The position numbers and the translations under genes are program-made. The notes below the pieces were generated by a model that saw only the letters and a program-made list of their open reading frames with translations, had not been told where the DNA came from and did not search any database. A stretch of DNA of 64,000 bases from Ulota crispa (taxonomy: Eukaryota; Streptophyta; Bryopsida; Orthotrichales; Orthotrichaceae), in the NCBI GenBank assembly GCA_963920765.1, contig OY987247.1:13860471-13924470 (forward strand). Direction: 5' to 3'. Of this stretch, positions 12,032 to 24,257 are shown piece after piece; position 1 is the first letter of the stretch, and every line of letters begins with the position of its first letter.

Positions 12032-14055
12032 ATATCATTTTAAGTTCAGATTCAATTCATATTTGACGTACGTGATTTTCAAATTTTAGGGTGACACAAA
12101 CTTCACATGTTGCCTTCATTTTGCTTATACATTTTAAATATGGAAGAAAGGATCTTGAAAATTGAATGTATGTTTAGAATCAAAACCCTAAAACATGGAT
12201 TGAAATTTGGCAACAAAATATCTTGAATTCCATCTTGTTTAGAACCACCTTGTATTTTTATTTGTATGACTTGAAAAACTGTAATTTTATATAATTAATT
12301 TTTTTCTTTATTCATGTATGTAGAATAATTGCATTGTTAGGAACACAAATCAAGAAATCAATCATTAGAGCTCTATTCTAAAATATTTAGTAGTTATAAG
12401 ACAATAATTACTTGACACCTTAGTACATCTTGTGTTAGTTTTTTCTCTTCTAAAAGACTAGTATCAATGATGTGTCAACAAGGTCAAATTTTTCCTACTA
12501 TACTAGTTGTATAATTAGGGTTTTTGATCAAACAATACATCAGATTACTAGAACATGAGATAATAGAATTTGCAAATGTGCAATTGATTTACAAGGTTAG
12601 AACCATTCTAAAAAATTTATTAGAATTATTTATTTGGTACATAAAAACTTAGGGCATTACCAAGCATTTATTAGATTTTATTTTTTTGACACTTTTTTCT
12701 TTATTGTCAACTAAGCTTGTCTTTGTATCTTTTCATAGCATAAGACAAATCTTGAAGTGGTCACCTTTGCTTCAAACAAATTGGTCATTTTTAATTCAAA
12801 AGATATAATTCAAGATGTTGAGCTTAATAATTTGTAATGAGACACTTAACTTCTATTTAAAAAGTGCCACCCTCCAAGGTCTAGTGAGATTGACCCATCC
12901 TAACATTTTTACGTCATATACTTGATTTATACACACCTTCCAACAAATGTATTACAAAATCTTTACTTATTAACAATGTTAATTATTATTATTATATTTA
13001 AGTATACGCACCAAAATGTCATTGTTTTAATACAAAAATGACACTTAAGTCAATACATTAGTCACATTGGCTTAGCACACATTGTTTGATTACAACAATA
13101 AAAATGCTAAATAATATTTCTTCTAGAGCCATGGTTCTTCAAATAAATATTAATGTAAATAAAATGCTAAATTGTATGAGGCCTACACCAATACTTTTAA
13201 AGCAACTAAGTCGTGAACTAAGTATGCTTGTCACTCTTGTGCCATAGGTTATTTTTGTGCAAAAAAATACAAAGGCACACGCCCAAATCATATTGTCTTA
13301 TGTTGTTTTTCCCAATGTTGTTTTTCCAATTGATTTTATTGATTAAATATCTATTTTGAGCATTTTTTTACCACAGAAAATTGCTTGCACCAATTTTGCC
13401 CTGCAACTATAATAAGCATTGCTCTGTATGAAAAAGTTTAAAACTTGTTATTATGCAATTGATATGAGCACTCGCCTTTTCAAGGGTCATTTACACAAGC
13501 AATAAGAGAAAATAATCAAGATAATTTTACTATTATAGGCTCAACATTTGCTATAAAAGAATTAAGCATAAGTGGAGTCATAAGTGAATCTTCTTCCACT
13601 TTGAACTAAACTAGGAAAGAAAAATGGTATAAGACATTGGCAAGTGAGCATAAAGAAGTTAGTCATTGAAGAAAAAAGGAATGAATGAGCTTGTGTGGAA
13701 GCAATAGACATTGCTTACCTTTTCATTTTTGTTATTGTTCATATGAATGAGGTTAGGCATACTAAATACACCAGTTTGTGTGTTTGGAGATGAAAATGTC
13801 CAATTTATTTATAAACAAGGAGACAAGTAAAAGTAGTATCTTAGTTTGTAGTTGGCCTATTTTGTCTCCTTTTGATCCAATACTTTAATTCAAGATTTTT
13901 GAACCCTAACCAAAAATTTAAAATTTAAATTAGATCGTTTAATGTTAAATCAAAATTTTCAAGTTTTGGCTTCAAATTATAACCTTGTAGATTATCATGT
14001 TTTCTCTAGGATAAAAATTTGAGCTTTCTTGCCTAAGTTTTATGAATTGGTGTGT
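12032..14055. other. AT-rich intergenic DNA, no gene seen
   Basis: About 2 kb of very AT-rich sequence without exon-like structure or paired element ends that I could find. Confidence 0.5.
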
Positions 14056-14303
14056 TTAGAGCATCTCCATCCAACCTCAAAAACTTCATTATTACAAAAC
14101 ATAATGTTTCTTGTTTCTAGTGTTGACCACTTGGTTCTCTCACTTGTCCAACTAGGTAAATTAAAGTCTAACCAATGACAAGTACTCGTTTGCAAAAGCA
14201 AGTAGATCCTCCATCACTGATTATTCAACCTATTTTTGTAAAACTAAGATAGTACTTGAAAGATGATAATATTTGAAAAAATTTTGGTGCTCAAAAAATC
14301 ACA

Positions 14304-14380
<77 letters not shown>

Positions 14381-14642
14381 TTGCTATGTCAAAGAAAATA
14401 ATTTGATAGTCCAAGTAGTAATTGCTTCCTTTTTATCCAAATGTCTCCCTCATTGATGAGGGAAAATCTATCTGCGATAACATGTCCAAATTGACAAAAT
14501 GTGACTAAAATGACAAAAAAGTGTCTATAGTGACAAAAAAAATGTCCAAATCAATATGTTTGAAATTGACAAAAACTGTCCAAATTGACACCGTTCCCTT
14601 GTAGTGATCCCATTGTTCTTTGTATGAGTGGAAATGCCCTTA
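14056..14642. mobile_element. TTA-flanked GAGCATC element containing a TA microsatellite (candidate)
   Basis: TTA at 14056-14058 followed by GAGCATCTCCATCC; the right end (TGGAAATGCCC then TTA at 14640-14642) is a diverged inverted match. It would abut the next element and share its TTA. The interior contains a pure TA tract at 14314-14380 and repeated short GACAAAATGT/TGTCCAAATTGACA blocks near 14487-14590. Confidence 0.42.
14314..14380. repeat. (TA)n microsatellite
   Basis: About 67 bp of alternating TA broken only by one C at about 14366. Confidence 0.95.
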
Positions 14643-15013
14643 GAGCATTGCCACCACGCACTTGCAACAGGGAACACATCCGGAGATTATGAGGGTAACA
14701 TTGCAAGCGAATTCACTTACTATATCCGCGCTTTTGGGGACGCATCCACTGCTCAAGCAAGCCAACTAGTTGCACTCATGCTACTTTGCACGCTTATTGT
14801 AGCTTTTTCTCTCCACCTTCTTCTCCCGTTCTTCCTGTGTGAGTTGTAGCGTGAACGCAAACGACATGCAGAGTAGCGTTTGCGGGAGGGTGTAGCGTCT
14901 GTGCTTAAAACTCAAAATGCATTTGCGTCCATGTGGTGGAGCACCCTATTTCGGACCCAACCGCAAAAGTGACGGTTCCGTTTGTGAATCCGCGTGCGGT
15001 GGAGCTGCTCTTA
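14640..15013. mobile_element. TTA-flanked GAGCATT element (Tourist/PIF-like ends), copy 2
   Basis: TTA (14640-14642) then GAGCATTGCCACCACGCAC on the left; CGTGCGGTGGAGCTGCTC then TTA (15011-15013) on the right. These inverted ends match those of the element at 7301. The body is G+C-richer than its surroundings. The open frames inside (for example 14628-14849) have no recognisable domain. Confidence 0.7.
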
Positions 15014-15046
15014 GTACCACTAGCTTGTAAATGACCCTGTAAACGA

Positions 15047-15160
15047 CACTTCAACGCTATTTCACCACACTTCAACGCTATTTCACCACACTTCAACGCT
15101 ATTTCACCACACTTCAACGCTATTTCACCACACTTCAACGCTATTTCACCACACTTCACC
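15047..15160. repeat. 21-bp tandem repeat, five copies
   Basis: The unit CACTTCAACGCTATTTCACCA is repeated head to tail five times with essentially no variation, then a partial sixth. On the minus strand it reads as a repeated Cys-Gly-Glu-Ile peptide. I treat this as a by-product because the frame has no gene context. Confidence 0.92.
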
Positions 15161-15167
15161 TGTGAAA

Positions 15168-15262
15168 CCGGTAATTGCGTAGGGTTAAAATACGTGATAC
15201 CAGTAATAATGCAGGAGTAAAATACGTGATACCGGTAATTATGTAGGGGTAAAATACGTATA
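15168..15262. repeat. ~36-bp degenerate tandem repeat, about three copies
   Basis: Three successive units share GTAATTNNGNAGGGGTAAAATACGT with a GTGATACC joint. It lies just upstream of the transcribed-looking leader of the SAM-PH gene. Confidence 0.75.
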
Positions 15263-15480
15263 GATATTCGTATTCCTCGTCACGAATAGTGATTTCGTAG
15301 GTTCAGAGTGCAGAGACAGAGCGGGGGATTGCAAGCGAGGGAGAAAGAGAGAGAAACAGAGAGAGTCGGGGACAGAGGGCGCGAGGCCAAGAAAAGCTCC
15401 GAGGTGCGACCGAGTACGCCCGATCGTTCGTCTTTTCTCTTAGGTACACCATTTCATCACTCCTGCTGGCCTTCTCTCCA

Positions 15481-16083
15481 TGTCCGAAACAGTTTTCTCA
15501 TTCGATTAAGGTCTTTTGTGCCGGATATGGTTTACTTCTGGAGCTGTTCGTGCGCAATTCGAGGTTTCCGCAATAAGTTTGGGATGGTTTCGGAATCAGT
15601 TAAATAGGTCGACAAAATTGAGTGACTAATGGCCATGGAGTCTAGCTTCTTCTACTATAAGTTTGTGTTACGTTTTGAGTAGGTACGGTTACTTACTGTT
15701 GAGTGAAGTGAACAAGATTGTAGATGTTGACACCGATTTTAAGATCCCGTTTGTTGTTGTGCATTTATTGAGCACTGGCGACGTTCTGTGTCCGAAACAG
15801 TTTTCTCATTCGATTGAGGTCTTCGTGCCGGATATGGTCACTTATGGAGCTGTTCTTTGCGCAATTCGAGGTTTCCGCAATAAGTTTGAGAAGGTTTCGG
15901 GGTCAGTTATTTAGGTCGTCGAAATTGAGTGACTAATGGCCATGGAGTCTGGCTTCTGCTAAGTCAGTTTTACATTTTGAGTAGGTACGGTTACTGTTGA
16001 GTGAACAAGAATATAGTTGTTGTTGACACCGATTTTAGATCCCGTTTTGCTGTGGTGCATTTATTGAGCACTGGCGACGTTTG
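15481..16083 (+). repeat. 308-bp tandem duplication in the leader of the SAM-PH gene
   Basis: The block starting TGTCCGAAACAGTTTTCTCA at 15481 recurs at 15789, a period of 308 bp, with only a few substitutions and small indels. The second copy runs to about 16083 (shared end GAGCACTGGCGACGTT). It sits between a purine-rich stretch at 15305-15380 and the first coding exon at 16166, so it probably lies in the 5' leader or a leader intron. The open frames inside the units are not conserved as protein. Confidence 0.88.
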
Positions 16084-16167
16084 GTACGAAATAATGCATG
16101 CAAGAAGTTTTAATGTCAGTGCGACTTGCTCTTATTTGGACGGATTTGGTTCTTTTTGTTTTTAGGA

Positions 16168-19100
16168 ATGTCTGGCGTCGTAGACCCCTTGCATTCCGGG
16201 GAAGAACGGAAGGTACTTGAGGATTCATTGAAAACGGATAGAGCGCATTCTCCTCCGTTACTCCCTGATCAGACTAGTGTCGTACTCTCGTGGACTGTTG
16301 AGCAAGTAAACCAGTGGCTTCTGCATAGTGTGCCAGCAGAGCCCGATCGACAGCAAGGTGGGTTTCCACAATGGCCTCCGTTGCGTTATTGAGTTATGTT
16401 TTGCGGTGAACAAATTCTTAAATGTTATTGGATAACGGCTGTGGTTTGTGTTCAGGCCGTTGTAAGTAAACGTCGAAAGAAACTATGAAGAATCAGGATA
16501 AATAAATATCACGCACACTCTGAGAGTTATCACTGCAGAAAGATTTTGAGTATATAATTGATTCGTGGTACTCGAGCAGAGATTTCCAGAAAATTTATAG
16601 ACGAGGCGGTGGATGGTTTGGGCCTACTAACTTTACAACGAAATCATGAGGCTTGTACTAGCATGACTGATCAAGAGTGGCTCCTATTGAAGGTATGTTT
16701 TCTATCATGCATATTTAAAAAAATTATGGCAGATTAACAGCACTTTGAAGGGACGTCATTACGACTCTGAATGGACTTCAGCTTTTATTTCTTTGTGGAT
16801 TTTTCAATGGACTTGGAGCCTTCTTTGAGCTTCTCAGAAAAGAAAAAAATCATTTTTAAAAATGTTGTGCTGTCCGTACGGTTTTGCTTTCATTGGTCAA
16901 GGTCCTTTTTGTGAGCTCTGAATTCCACTCTTGGATTTGGAAGTTTCACGTGTCGTACAAAGTAGAAGAGATTCATTTAAATTTTGAAAAGAATCGCTCT
17001 GTAGTGTATCGTGGTCGCAGTTTAATATGTACGGTAACTTGGCCTTGACTGGAAGCAATACTCGTCGGCGTGGCAGGTGGCTAGACGTTGGCTAATGACT
17101 CAAGGTGAGCGACCTTTGGTTTCTTGGCCAAGTCGTGTGAAGGTCAAGAGCACTCTTGTCTGCTCCACATCTCCTTGTACACCGCAGAGCGCAAAGTACT
17201 TCCTACATCCCTTTCTTTTGAGACTGACTAAAATCTTCGTTTCGTTTCGTTTATTGTAAAAGTGGATAATCTGTTTCAAGCGATTGCTTAGCTTCTGACC
17301 AATGTTTACTTTCTATCTCATTTCATTTCCGCGACTTTCCATACTTATGCTACTGTTCTTGTATCTTTATCCTGGAGGCTTTGAATCGCATTGTCTCCAG
17401 TGTTATATAGAAGGTTGCAAACTCTTTGGTTTGAGCCTTAAAGCTTACCTAGGAGTATTCCATATTCTTCTATATTATCTTCTACATTTTTTCACGTGTT
17501 CAGGTCATAGATATGGTGAAGATTTTGCACTGATGCTTGTTGTTAATTTGTGCTACGTGGAATCAGGTCAGATAAAACTGCATATCTGAGAGACTATCAT
17601 GACTCATCAGGTTCTCCTCGAAAGAATTGGAAGATGCCAAGAATCCAGTGGGGAAAAGATGACCAGGTTGAAAATCCTGACGTACCCTTGGTCTGTGTGT
17701 TTTGCGGTGACTAAGCTGTGTGATTTTGAGTAAGATAATATGTTGGGCTAGTAGTTCTTACTTACTGCCGTACACCTTGTCTCATTTAGTGTTAGTAAGC
17801 TTGGTATTCGTTTTAGTCGGTAGGTTTGCAACGAAGTTACCTCAGTGGATTGGTCTTTTATTTGTGTCTTACAGGAAGAGGCTCTTGAGAAAGAGGTGCA
17901 ACATTTGCGAGGAGAAATTGTGAGTGCCGAAGAACGGGAAAATCTACATATTGCCCAGTACGTTCATAATTTCTTGGTTGGTCACCATGTAAATAGAAAA
18001 TTAAGTAGTACAATGTTTTCCATTGCCCTCGTGTAGAGGCTGTTCTCGTTTTTACGATATTTTGCGTGGCATAAAAGGCGGTATTCATTTGTTCTAGTTT
18101 TGTAGATATGGTGCTCAGGAGTCTGCTGTAAGGGAACGTGACTTTTTCATTTATTTGAGATCAAAGACCAGTAGAGCAAAGTTATTGGATTGGGGCTGTA
18201 GCCCAAATCTGCTCGTGTAAGATGTGGACTTTGATGTAGGATAATATTCACCTCTGTTGACTCAATAGTCCTACGGCAGGTTGGATCATGTTGATGACAT
18301 GTTACGAACTTCCCAGCTTTCCAGCTACCTTCACACGCGGACAGTAAGTTTACACCTCACCTGACCTTGCTTATTACTTCTTCAGTAAGTGTTAACGAAT
18401 ATGAATGATTTTGCCCGTTTTGACGCCGGTCCTTTTTTGTATTCAATTAGATTGGTTTGGGACGCGATCAAATTTAGGACCGTATTAGCTAGTTGGGAAT
18501 GCTTAATTCTCAGACTCTCATCTCCTGGTATTGATCAACACGTGCGATTTCACTTGACAAGGATTGGAGGCTTCCTTGCGTTGCCTCTGAATTTTCTCTC
18601 AGCAGTATATGTTCAATAGTCTTTATCAATGTTGCTGTCACATCCCCGAATGTTGACCATCCTAGTGGCATTGACCCTCATTTGAGATGAGCGTGAATGT
18701 GTTCTCTATCTCATATTTTTTAAAGGGGTGCAAGAGTTTGAAGATTGAATGCAGGTTTTTTCTAAATATTAGACATCCTTGAATCATTGACAAGGAGCTA
18801 GTTTTGACATTACACTAATGCTTTGCAGAGATGGACAGCATTATCAGGAGAGCCACCTCAGGACGACACTGATGTTGATGATTGGTTGCTACGCTTTGTC
18901 GTGATTCGAGGATCATCTATGTTTTTTTTCCTGCGTGCAACTGGTAAATATCTTAATATAATGTATCTGCCTAAGTGCCTATTATTGACGCGATGTCCCT
19001 CTCATGGTTTAAATAAGAGATATGTAGACCTTTGTGAACGTTAGATCTGTGATCAATTTACAAGCTAATCATTGTGAGCATGGATTTATTGGCATAACTC

Positions 19101-20093
19101 AGAAAGTGTGTGCGTTACCTTTATTGAGAATCTTGGTAACGTAATGCCTTCGTTTACTGATCTATCCGCTATCTGCCCTCAGTGATTTTTCGGTTACAAA
19201 CAGTGCTCTGATTTTGCTCAAAGCTGGACAACATCGTCTGGAACCTAACGAGAGCACATTGTTGTAGATCTAAGACCACAAGGCACAATCATGAGGAGTG
19301 AAATTGTGGAGGTTGGTATGATCCCAAACCACTTACATCACCAAGGGGATAATCGGTGGTCAGCATTCCACATTACCACTTGCCACGGACTACGTTTGGA
19401 GTGTGCGTCACTTCTTAAGCTTCAGGTATGTGCTGAAAGAGCCTCCAAACATGAATTTAATGTTACTTATTATACTATTTTCAATGCATCCAAGGTGTCA
19501 AACTGTTTGTTGGAAGCATGAATATATTTCATAAAGTTTACGCACTTAATGAAGTAACCAGTAGTCGGCTGTTGGGTTGGTAATCACAGTAGTGCTGTCG
19601 AAGCTCTCAAATTCGATTTGAGCGATTTGTGTTTCTGGGTGTTATTTGTGGCTGCAGGATGGCTCTTTGTCAATCCTTTGAGAATAATCGTACGTGTTGA
19701 CGTCTTTGTGCAGATCGATTGCTGGTTGTCAGCCATAAAAGGGGGATATAATTATGGGGACCTTTTGAGAGACATTTCACCTCATTTGAAAGCAGGAGAG
19801 AAAGGCCTTCATTCTGCTGAATCTAATGCAGCATTTCTTGAAAGGTTTGCCTAACCCCAGCATGGGCCTAATGTGTTTTGATTTCATCTGTAGCTTTTGC
19901 TTACTTCAACCAGAATACAACTGTTGATCTGTATCTGTAGATTAGCATTACGTGCAAGACTAGTGTACTGATCATGTGGACAAGAGCTAGCTTAGTCTGC
20001 AAAACTGGTGTTATCTTTTTATGGGGTTGACCATTTTGATTTTGGTGGATTCCTCACAGAGAAGAAGGAGCTCTTTTTGGAGAAGTCGATTGA
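16168..20093 (+). CDS. SAM-domain plus PH-domain protein, 12 exons, ~351 aa
   Basis: Coding exons set by eye, all in phase: 16168-16357, 16580-16692, 17077-17104, 17504-17515, 17572-17666, 17875-17957, 18106-18127, 18269-18343, 18829-18943, 19268-19425, 19714-19844 and 20060-20093 (TGA). Residues ~41-115 resemble a SAM domain (SWTVEQVNQWLL opening; later MTDQEWLLLK). Residues ~147-205 are charged and likely coiled coil (EALEKEVQHLRGEI). Residues ~207-300 look like a PH domain (LLRFVVIRGSSMFFFLRATD, later NRWSAFHI). The tail (CWLSAIKGGYNYGDLL) is conserved-looking. PH domains usually bind phosphoinositides and SAM domains mediate oligomerisation, so a membrane-associated adaptor is likely, but I know no named orthologue. 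The two micro-exons (28 and 12 nt) in the SAM end are the least certain part. The start is the first ATG after a clear AG acceptor at 16165; earlier exons are probably non-coding. Confidence 0.72.
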
Positions 20094-22756
20094 GGCGACA
20101 AACTTTGTTTCTCATATGAACGTCGATGCGGTATCTGCCCGTCAGAATGCGTTAGGGAGCTGTAATTATGAAGAAAGCTGATGGATGACAGACCCTTGGC
20201 AGTTTGAACTGTTACTTGGAATGCGGTTCATGATTCACTGGCGGTTCGAAAGCATTTGAAATAACTCAAGGCATGTCGGGAACAATGGCGGGTGTGGACA
20301 CGTGCTTTCATCCTTGTTCTTGCCAACATCTGCAGAACACTGACAGCAGAGTGGATGATTATTTCCTTTGCTTTCTCCTGCCACATAGAGAGATGGTGCC
20401 AAAGAGACACCAATACAATATCCAATGCAAGTTCTTTGAACAGGTTTTTGTTTGTATTCTATGCTCCGACAGAAGGTTAGTTTAGCAGCCGTTAATGATT
20501 ATTTTGTACTGGGAAGCAACCACGGCGACCAATGTGCTATCTCATTACTCGGATTTTCCAGTAGGCCTCGGTTTGGGATATGCGCTTGCATGGCAGTGAA
20601 AGGAAGACCTTGTGATTAACTGATATGCGTATCACCCAGGCTGGTACTTATCACACTTCCCTTGTAACATAGATTATGGAAGGAAAATCAGAATTTACTG
20701 CCTTGTTTACTTCCTGGCCAGGAGTTAAAAGGTTTGGTCTTGACATTTACGTGGCTTTTGCAGGAAGATGAGGTTGTTACTTTGATGTATGTCTTTGCTT
20801 GTGTGGGTATCTGTTTTAAATTAGGAAGACGTGTGTCTGTTGTCAAGCGTATAACTCAAACCTTTATTGAGTCTTTATTTGTACCTTGATGTTGCGTATT
20901 TCCTCCAGCCTTTTCAAATTTAAATGGGTTTGCTCTTCTGACATCTTATATCGAAAGGAAGAGAAGTAAGCAGGCATCTATCAAGAACACTTCCTAAACT
21001 CCTCCCTCAATCAACCAACCATTCTTGTACAGCAACTTTCCCAGCAAGCATTTCTTTGTCGGTAAGAAGGCTGCGTTTTGTTTCGCGCTCTTGTGAGGGT
21101 ATGAGCGCCCGTGGAGTAAAGTAAGACATGGTTTCTATGTGCCTTTGCATGGATTTTATGAAGGTGTCAAAAGGGCGGTCAAGGAAGGTCAATCTGCTAA
21201 GGGTTTAACTTACTAGAGTTATTTGCACCAAAGTGAAGATAAAGTTTCTTCAAGAATCTTTAGAAGGCAATGCTATGAAGCACTACCAAGGGATGCTGCT
21301 TTAAACTAGGAGATTAAACTGTCCCGGCCCATAAGGGCATCCAAAGGGAGCGGCCCAAAGTGAAATGGAGGTTTATAAAGTCATGTGATGTTCGTAAAGC
21401 CATGTGATGCTATTGCGTGACTGTGTGCAAAAGGTTGGGGACAATTTTGTCACACAGGAATTCCACGGAGGAGTTTTCTAATAAGTTCATGGTGTCTTTT
21501 GATCTAGGAAATTCACAGGGCCATTAAAACCTTCGGTCATTTGAACTAAAGTTTCAGCATATACGACTTAAAAACAACCTTAACCCGTAAATAGTTAAGG
21601 TTACTTCTTAAGAAGCCAGTTTGGAAGTTTTGATAAGAAGCAGTTTGGAAGTTTTGATAAGAAGCCAGTTTGGAAGTTTTTGAAATGTTGATGCTAAACA
21701 TTGAAACAAAATTTGTAGGATCTTGAACTTCATGACTTTTGGATGGTGTTGCCAACGAAAAATATCAAAAAAGTTGTGCAACTAAATGTGGATGAGTACA
21801 AATTTCACTATTTTTTTTGGAGCCACTTAAAAATTGTTATGTAAAAATGACAACTTGTGGTTACAAAATTAGGAAATAATCACTCATGATAATTTGGTAT
21901 TTACTACATCCCTAAACCCTTATCTAAATCTTTTGAAAAGACATTGTGTTGGCTTTATATCTTGAAAGCTAGCAGAGTCAATTGTGAATAAATTGCAAAG
22001 TCTCGAGAACGTTAGCATGTAAAGGCTAATGCAAAATTGTCCAAGAATGACAATGAGTTTGTTGTAAACTCAAGTGGGGACCTTTTCATACTAATTGCAT
22101 TGATAAACAAACTTTGTTTGTGGGAAGCTTTTTGGCTAAGCAAGCTTTTTGCTCACAATTTCACAAATGAGCCTGCAATGCAATAGTCAAAAAGCTACCA
22201 CCTAATACAAAGAAACATTTTAGTTTCAATTATAAATAAAAAATCATTAAGAACAAATAGAGTTCAACAAGGATGAGTTCTAATTTGTATGACAAGCATT
22301 CCAAGTGAAACTAGCCCAAAAAATCTTTGAAGATTATTAGATGATGAAACTTCAATAGAAGAGCCCCCACTGTCTAAGGGAGTGCCCAAGGGAGTGCCCA
22401 AGGGGGGTCTTGACTTTCTACTCAACTTGCTACCCATTTTTCAATGTGGTGTTTTGTCATAAGCTCTTTAGTGATATTGTTCATCACCCATTTTGATGCG
22501 CAACAAGCATGCTAGTAGTTTAGCTTCCACCAAAAACAATTGGAATGTAGTATGAAGGACATTTAAGTTGAACAATAAAGCCATCTTCAAACTTCAACTC
22601 TGCCCCAAAAAAAATCCTAACAAATTTCTACTTTCAACAATGTCTCAAAACATCTCATTATGCATTTAAGGGTTGATAATCCAACTAAGCTAGGTTATGG
22701 CATTACAATGAGACTTGCAGCAAAGATGGAACATGAGACGTAGTGTAAACAGCCCC
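20094..22756. other. 3' flank and intergenic DNA
   Basis: The first few hundred bases are probably the 3' UTR of the SAM-PH gene. Short open frames at 20273-20485 have no domain. A direct repeat lies at 21610-21680. The rest, to 22756, is AT-rich with no exon-like series. Confidence 0.45.
21610..21680. repeat. Short tandem repeat, about three copies
   Basis: AAGCCAGTTTGGAAGTTTTG and close variants occur three times with a spacer of GATAAG. Confidence 0.85.
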
Positions 22757-23433
22757 TTAACCCTTGAGCGCCCAGGGCAGATTCACAATTTAAGAGCAAA
22801 TGAGTACCATTGTCCACATTAACTATCACAACGTGGTGGAAAAGGACATCCGGGTCAGGGCACCGCTAAATATGGGAATGGGGTATAACTTGCAGCAACT
22901 GGCAAAATGAGGCAGATTTTGACCATATAGTTAGGGAGTTTATAATGGTCAAACTGGGTTTGACTTCAGCCGGTTTGGTAAAATTTGGGTGGTTCTTGGA
23001 CTTCAGGTTAGGAAATTTTGATGAAAGACATATGCTTGTGGGCTGAAATTCTGGTATGGGGTAGGTTCAGTTTACATCTCTGTCTTTGCAAATTTTCAGA
23101 AATGATAGAGAAGTGCAAAGTCATTTTTGGGATCTCCAAAGTTGGGGTGGTCAAAGTGCTTGGTGATGGGTCTAGTCAGTGACCTAGACTTACTTGCTAT
23201 GCAATGTTCTATACTTTACACTAAACAAGCCCCCCCCCCACAATCCTAATCCACTGCTTAACCCAACAGTACAACATCATAATTCATGATTGCCCACTCT
23301 AGGGCATTGGTGAAGTACCCCTCTCCTTGCATGTACCTTCTATTTCAAAGTACCAAATCCCCTGAAACCTTATTTTTCCAAGAATTCAATCAAGGGAGGT
23401 GATATTTGGGGTTGTGGGGCGCTTAAGGGTTAA
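22757..23433. mobile_element. TTAA-flanked element (piggyBac-like ends), 677 bp
   Basis: The left end TTAACCCTTGAGCGCCC and right end GGGCGCTTAAGGGTTAA are inverted repeats with one mismatch near the tip, each bounded by TTAA. The interior is non-coding. It is longer than the 189-bp member at 4596 and shares little internal sequence, so the family is defined by its ends. Confidence 0.75.
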
Positions 23434-23552
23434 GGTATGTTCACACTTGATTTTAGGAGGGATATTAGAATATGAATGCAATCTAAATATGTCTAAATGC
23501 ATTTAATTTTCCTTTGCTACTACCCCTCTTAACACCAAGTGTGAACATACCC
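23434..23552. mobile_element. Small foldback element, ~119 bp
   Basis: GGTATGTTCACACTTG at the left pairs with CAAGTGTGAACATACC at the right, with partial pairing inside (AGGAGGG against CCCCTCTT). It abuts the TTAA element directly. Non-coding. Confidence 0.7.
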
Positions 23553-24136
23553 CACGGCAGTGTTTTTTTTGGGTAATTTGAGGCCCAATTGCCTCAAAAA
23601 AAGGCCAGCTTCAAACCTATAGAAAAAAAAGGGAGATTTTTTTTCAAAAATGCTAAATTGCAATAACAAGAATTTCATTGTAGTCTAGGATTCCATAAAA
23701 TTCTTGTCAAATTGAAAATTGATACCATCACTTTAAAACTATTTGAGGTATTGTCTAATCCAATTCCATGCAATAATTAAGTTATACCAATGATTATACG
23801 GATATCTTCAAAAAAAAACCAATAAATATTTTTACTTACAAAAATAATCCCATGATATTGCAAAAATCCATGCATAGTGGCCTCTTTCAACTCCAACCAA
23901 AAATAGGATGGAACCTACAAGCTACAAACCATTTTCAAAAAATGCCACACAAGCATTGGTCGGAAAACAAAAAAAAACCCTGGCCCACGAGTACTCCCTA
24001 ATGTAACAACTAATACTCGATCCAGTCCCTGATCCGATACCCGGAACAACCAGTACCTCACACACCAATCCACACCGGGTATCCAACCACAACCCAGAGT
24101 ACACACTGACCTCGTTCATATCGCCAGCAGCCTTGG

Positions 24137-24190
24137 TTTCCCCTCCTTCCCCTCCCTTCCCCTCCCCTCCCTTCCCTTCCCTTGAACCCC
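24137..24190 (+). promoter_or_regulatory. Pyrimidine-rich leader tract of the biotin carboxylase gene
   Basis: An almost pure C/T stretch of about 50 bp (repeated CCTTCCC / CCCTCC) lies 70-120 bp before the start codon. CT-rich tracts are common in plant 5' leaders and core promoters. No TATA box stands out upstream, so the exact transcription start is unknown. Confidence 0.4.
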
Positions 24191-24257
24191 TCTCCTCTTC
24201 ACCATCTCCACTCTCCCTCGTCGCCATTGCACACTCACTCGCCTCACCACCACCACC

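Noticed and set aside
14905..15159. Minus-strand frame with repeated KCGEIAL peptide
   Set aside because: It is a translation of the 21-bp tandem repeat, whose unit length keeps the frame open; no splice or gene context.
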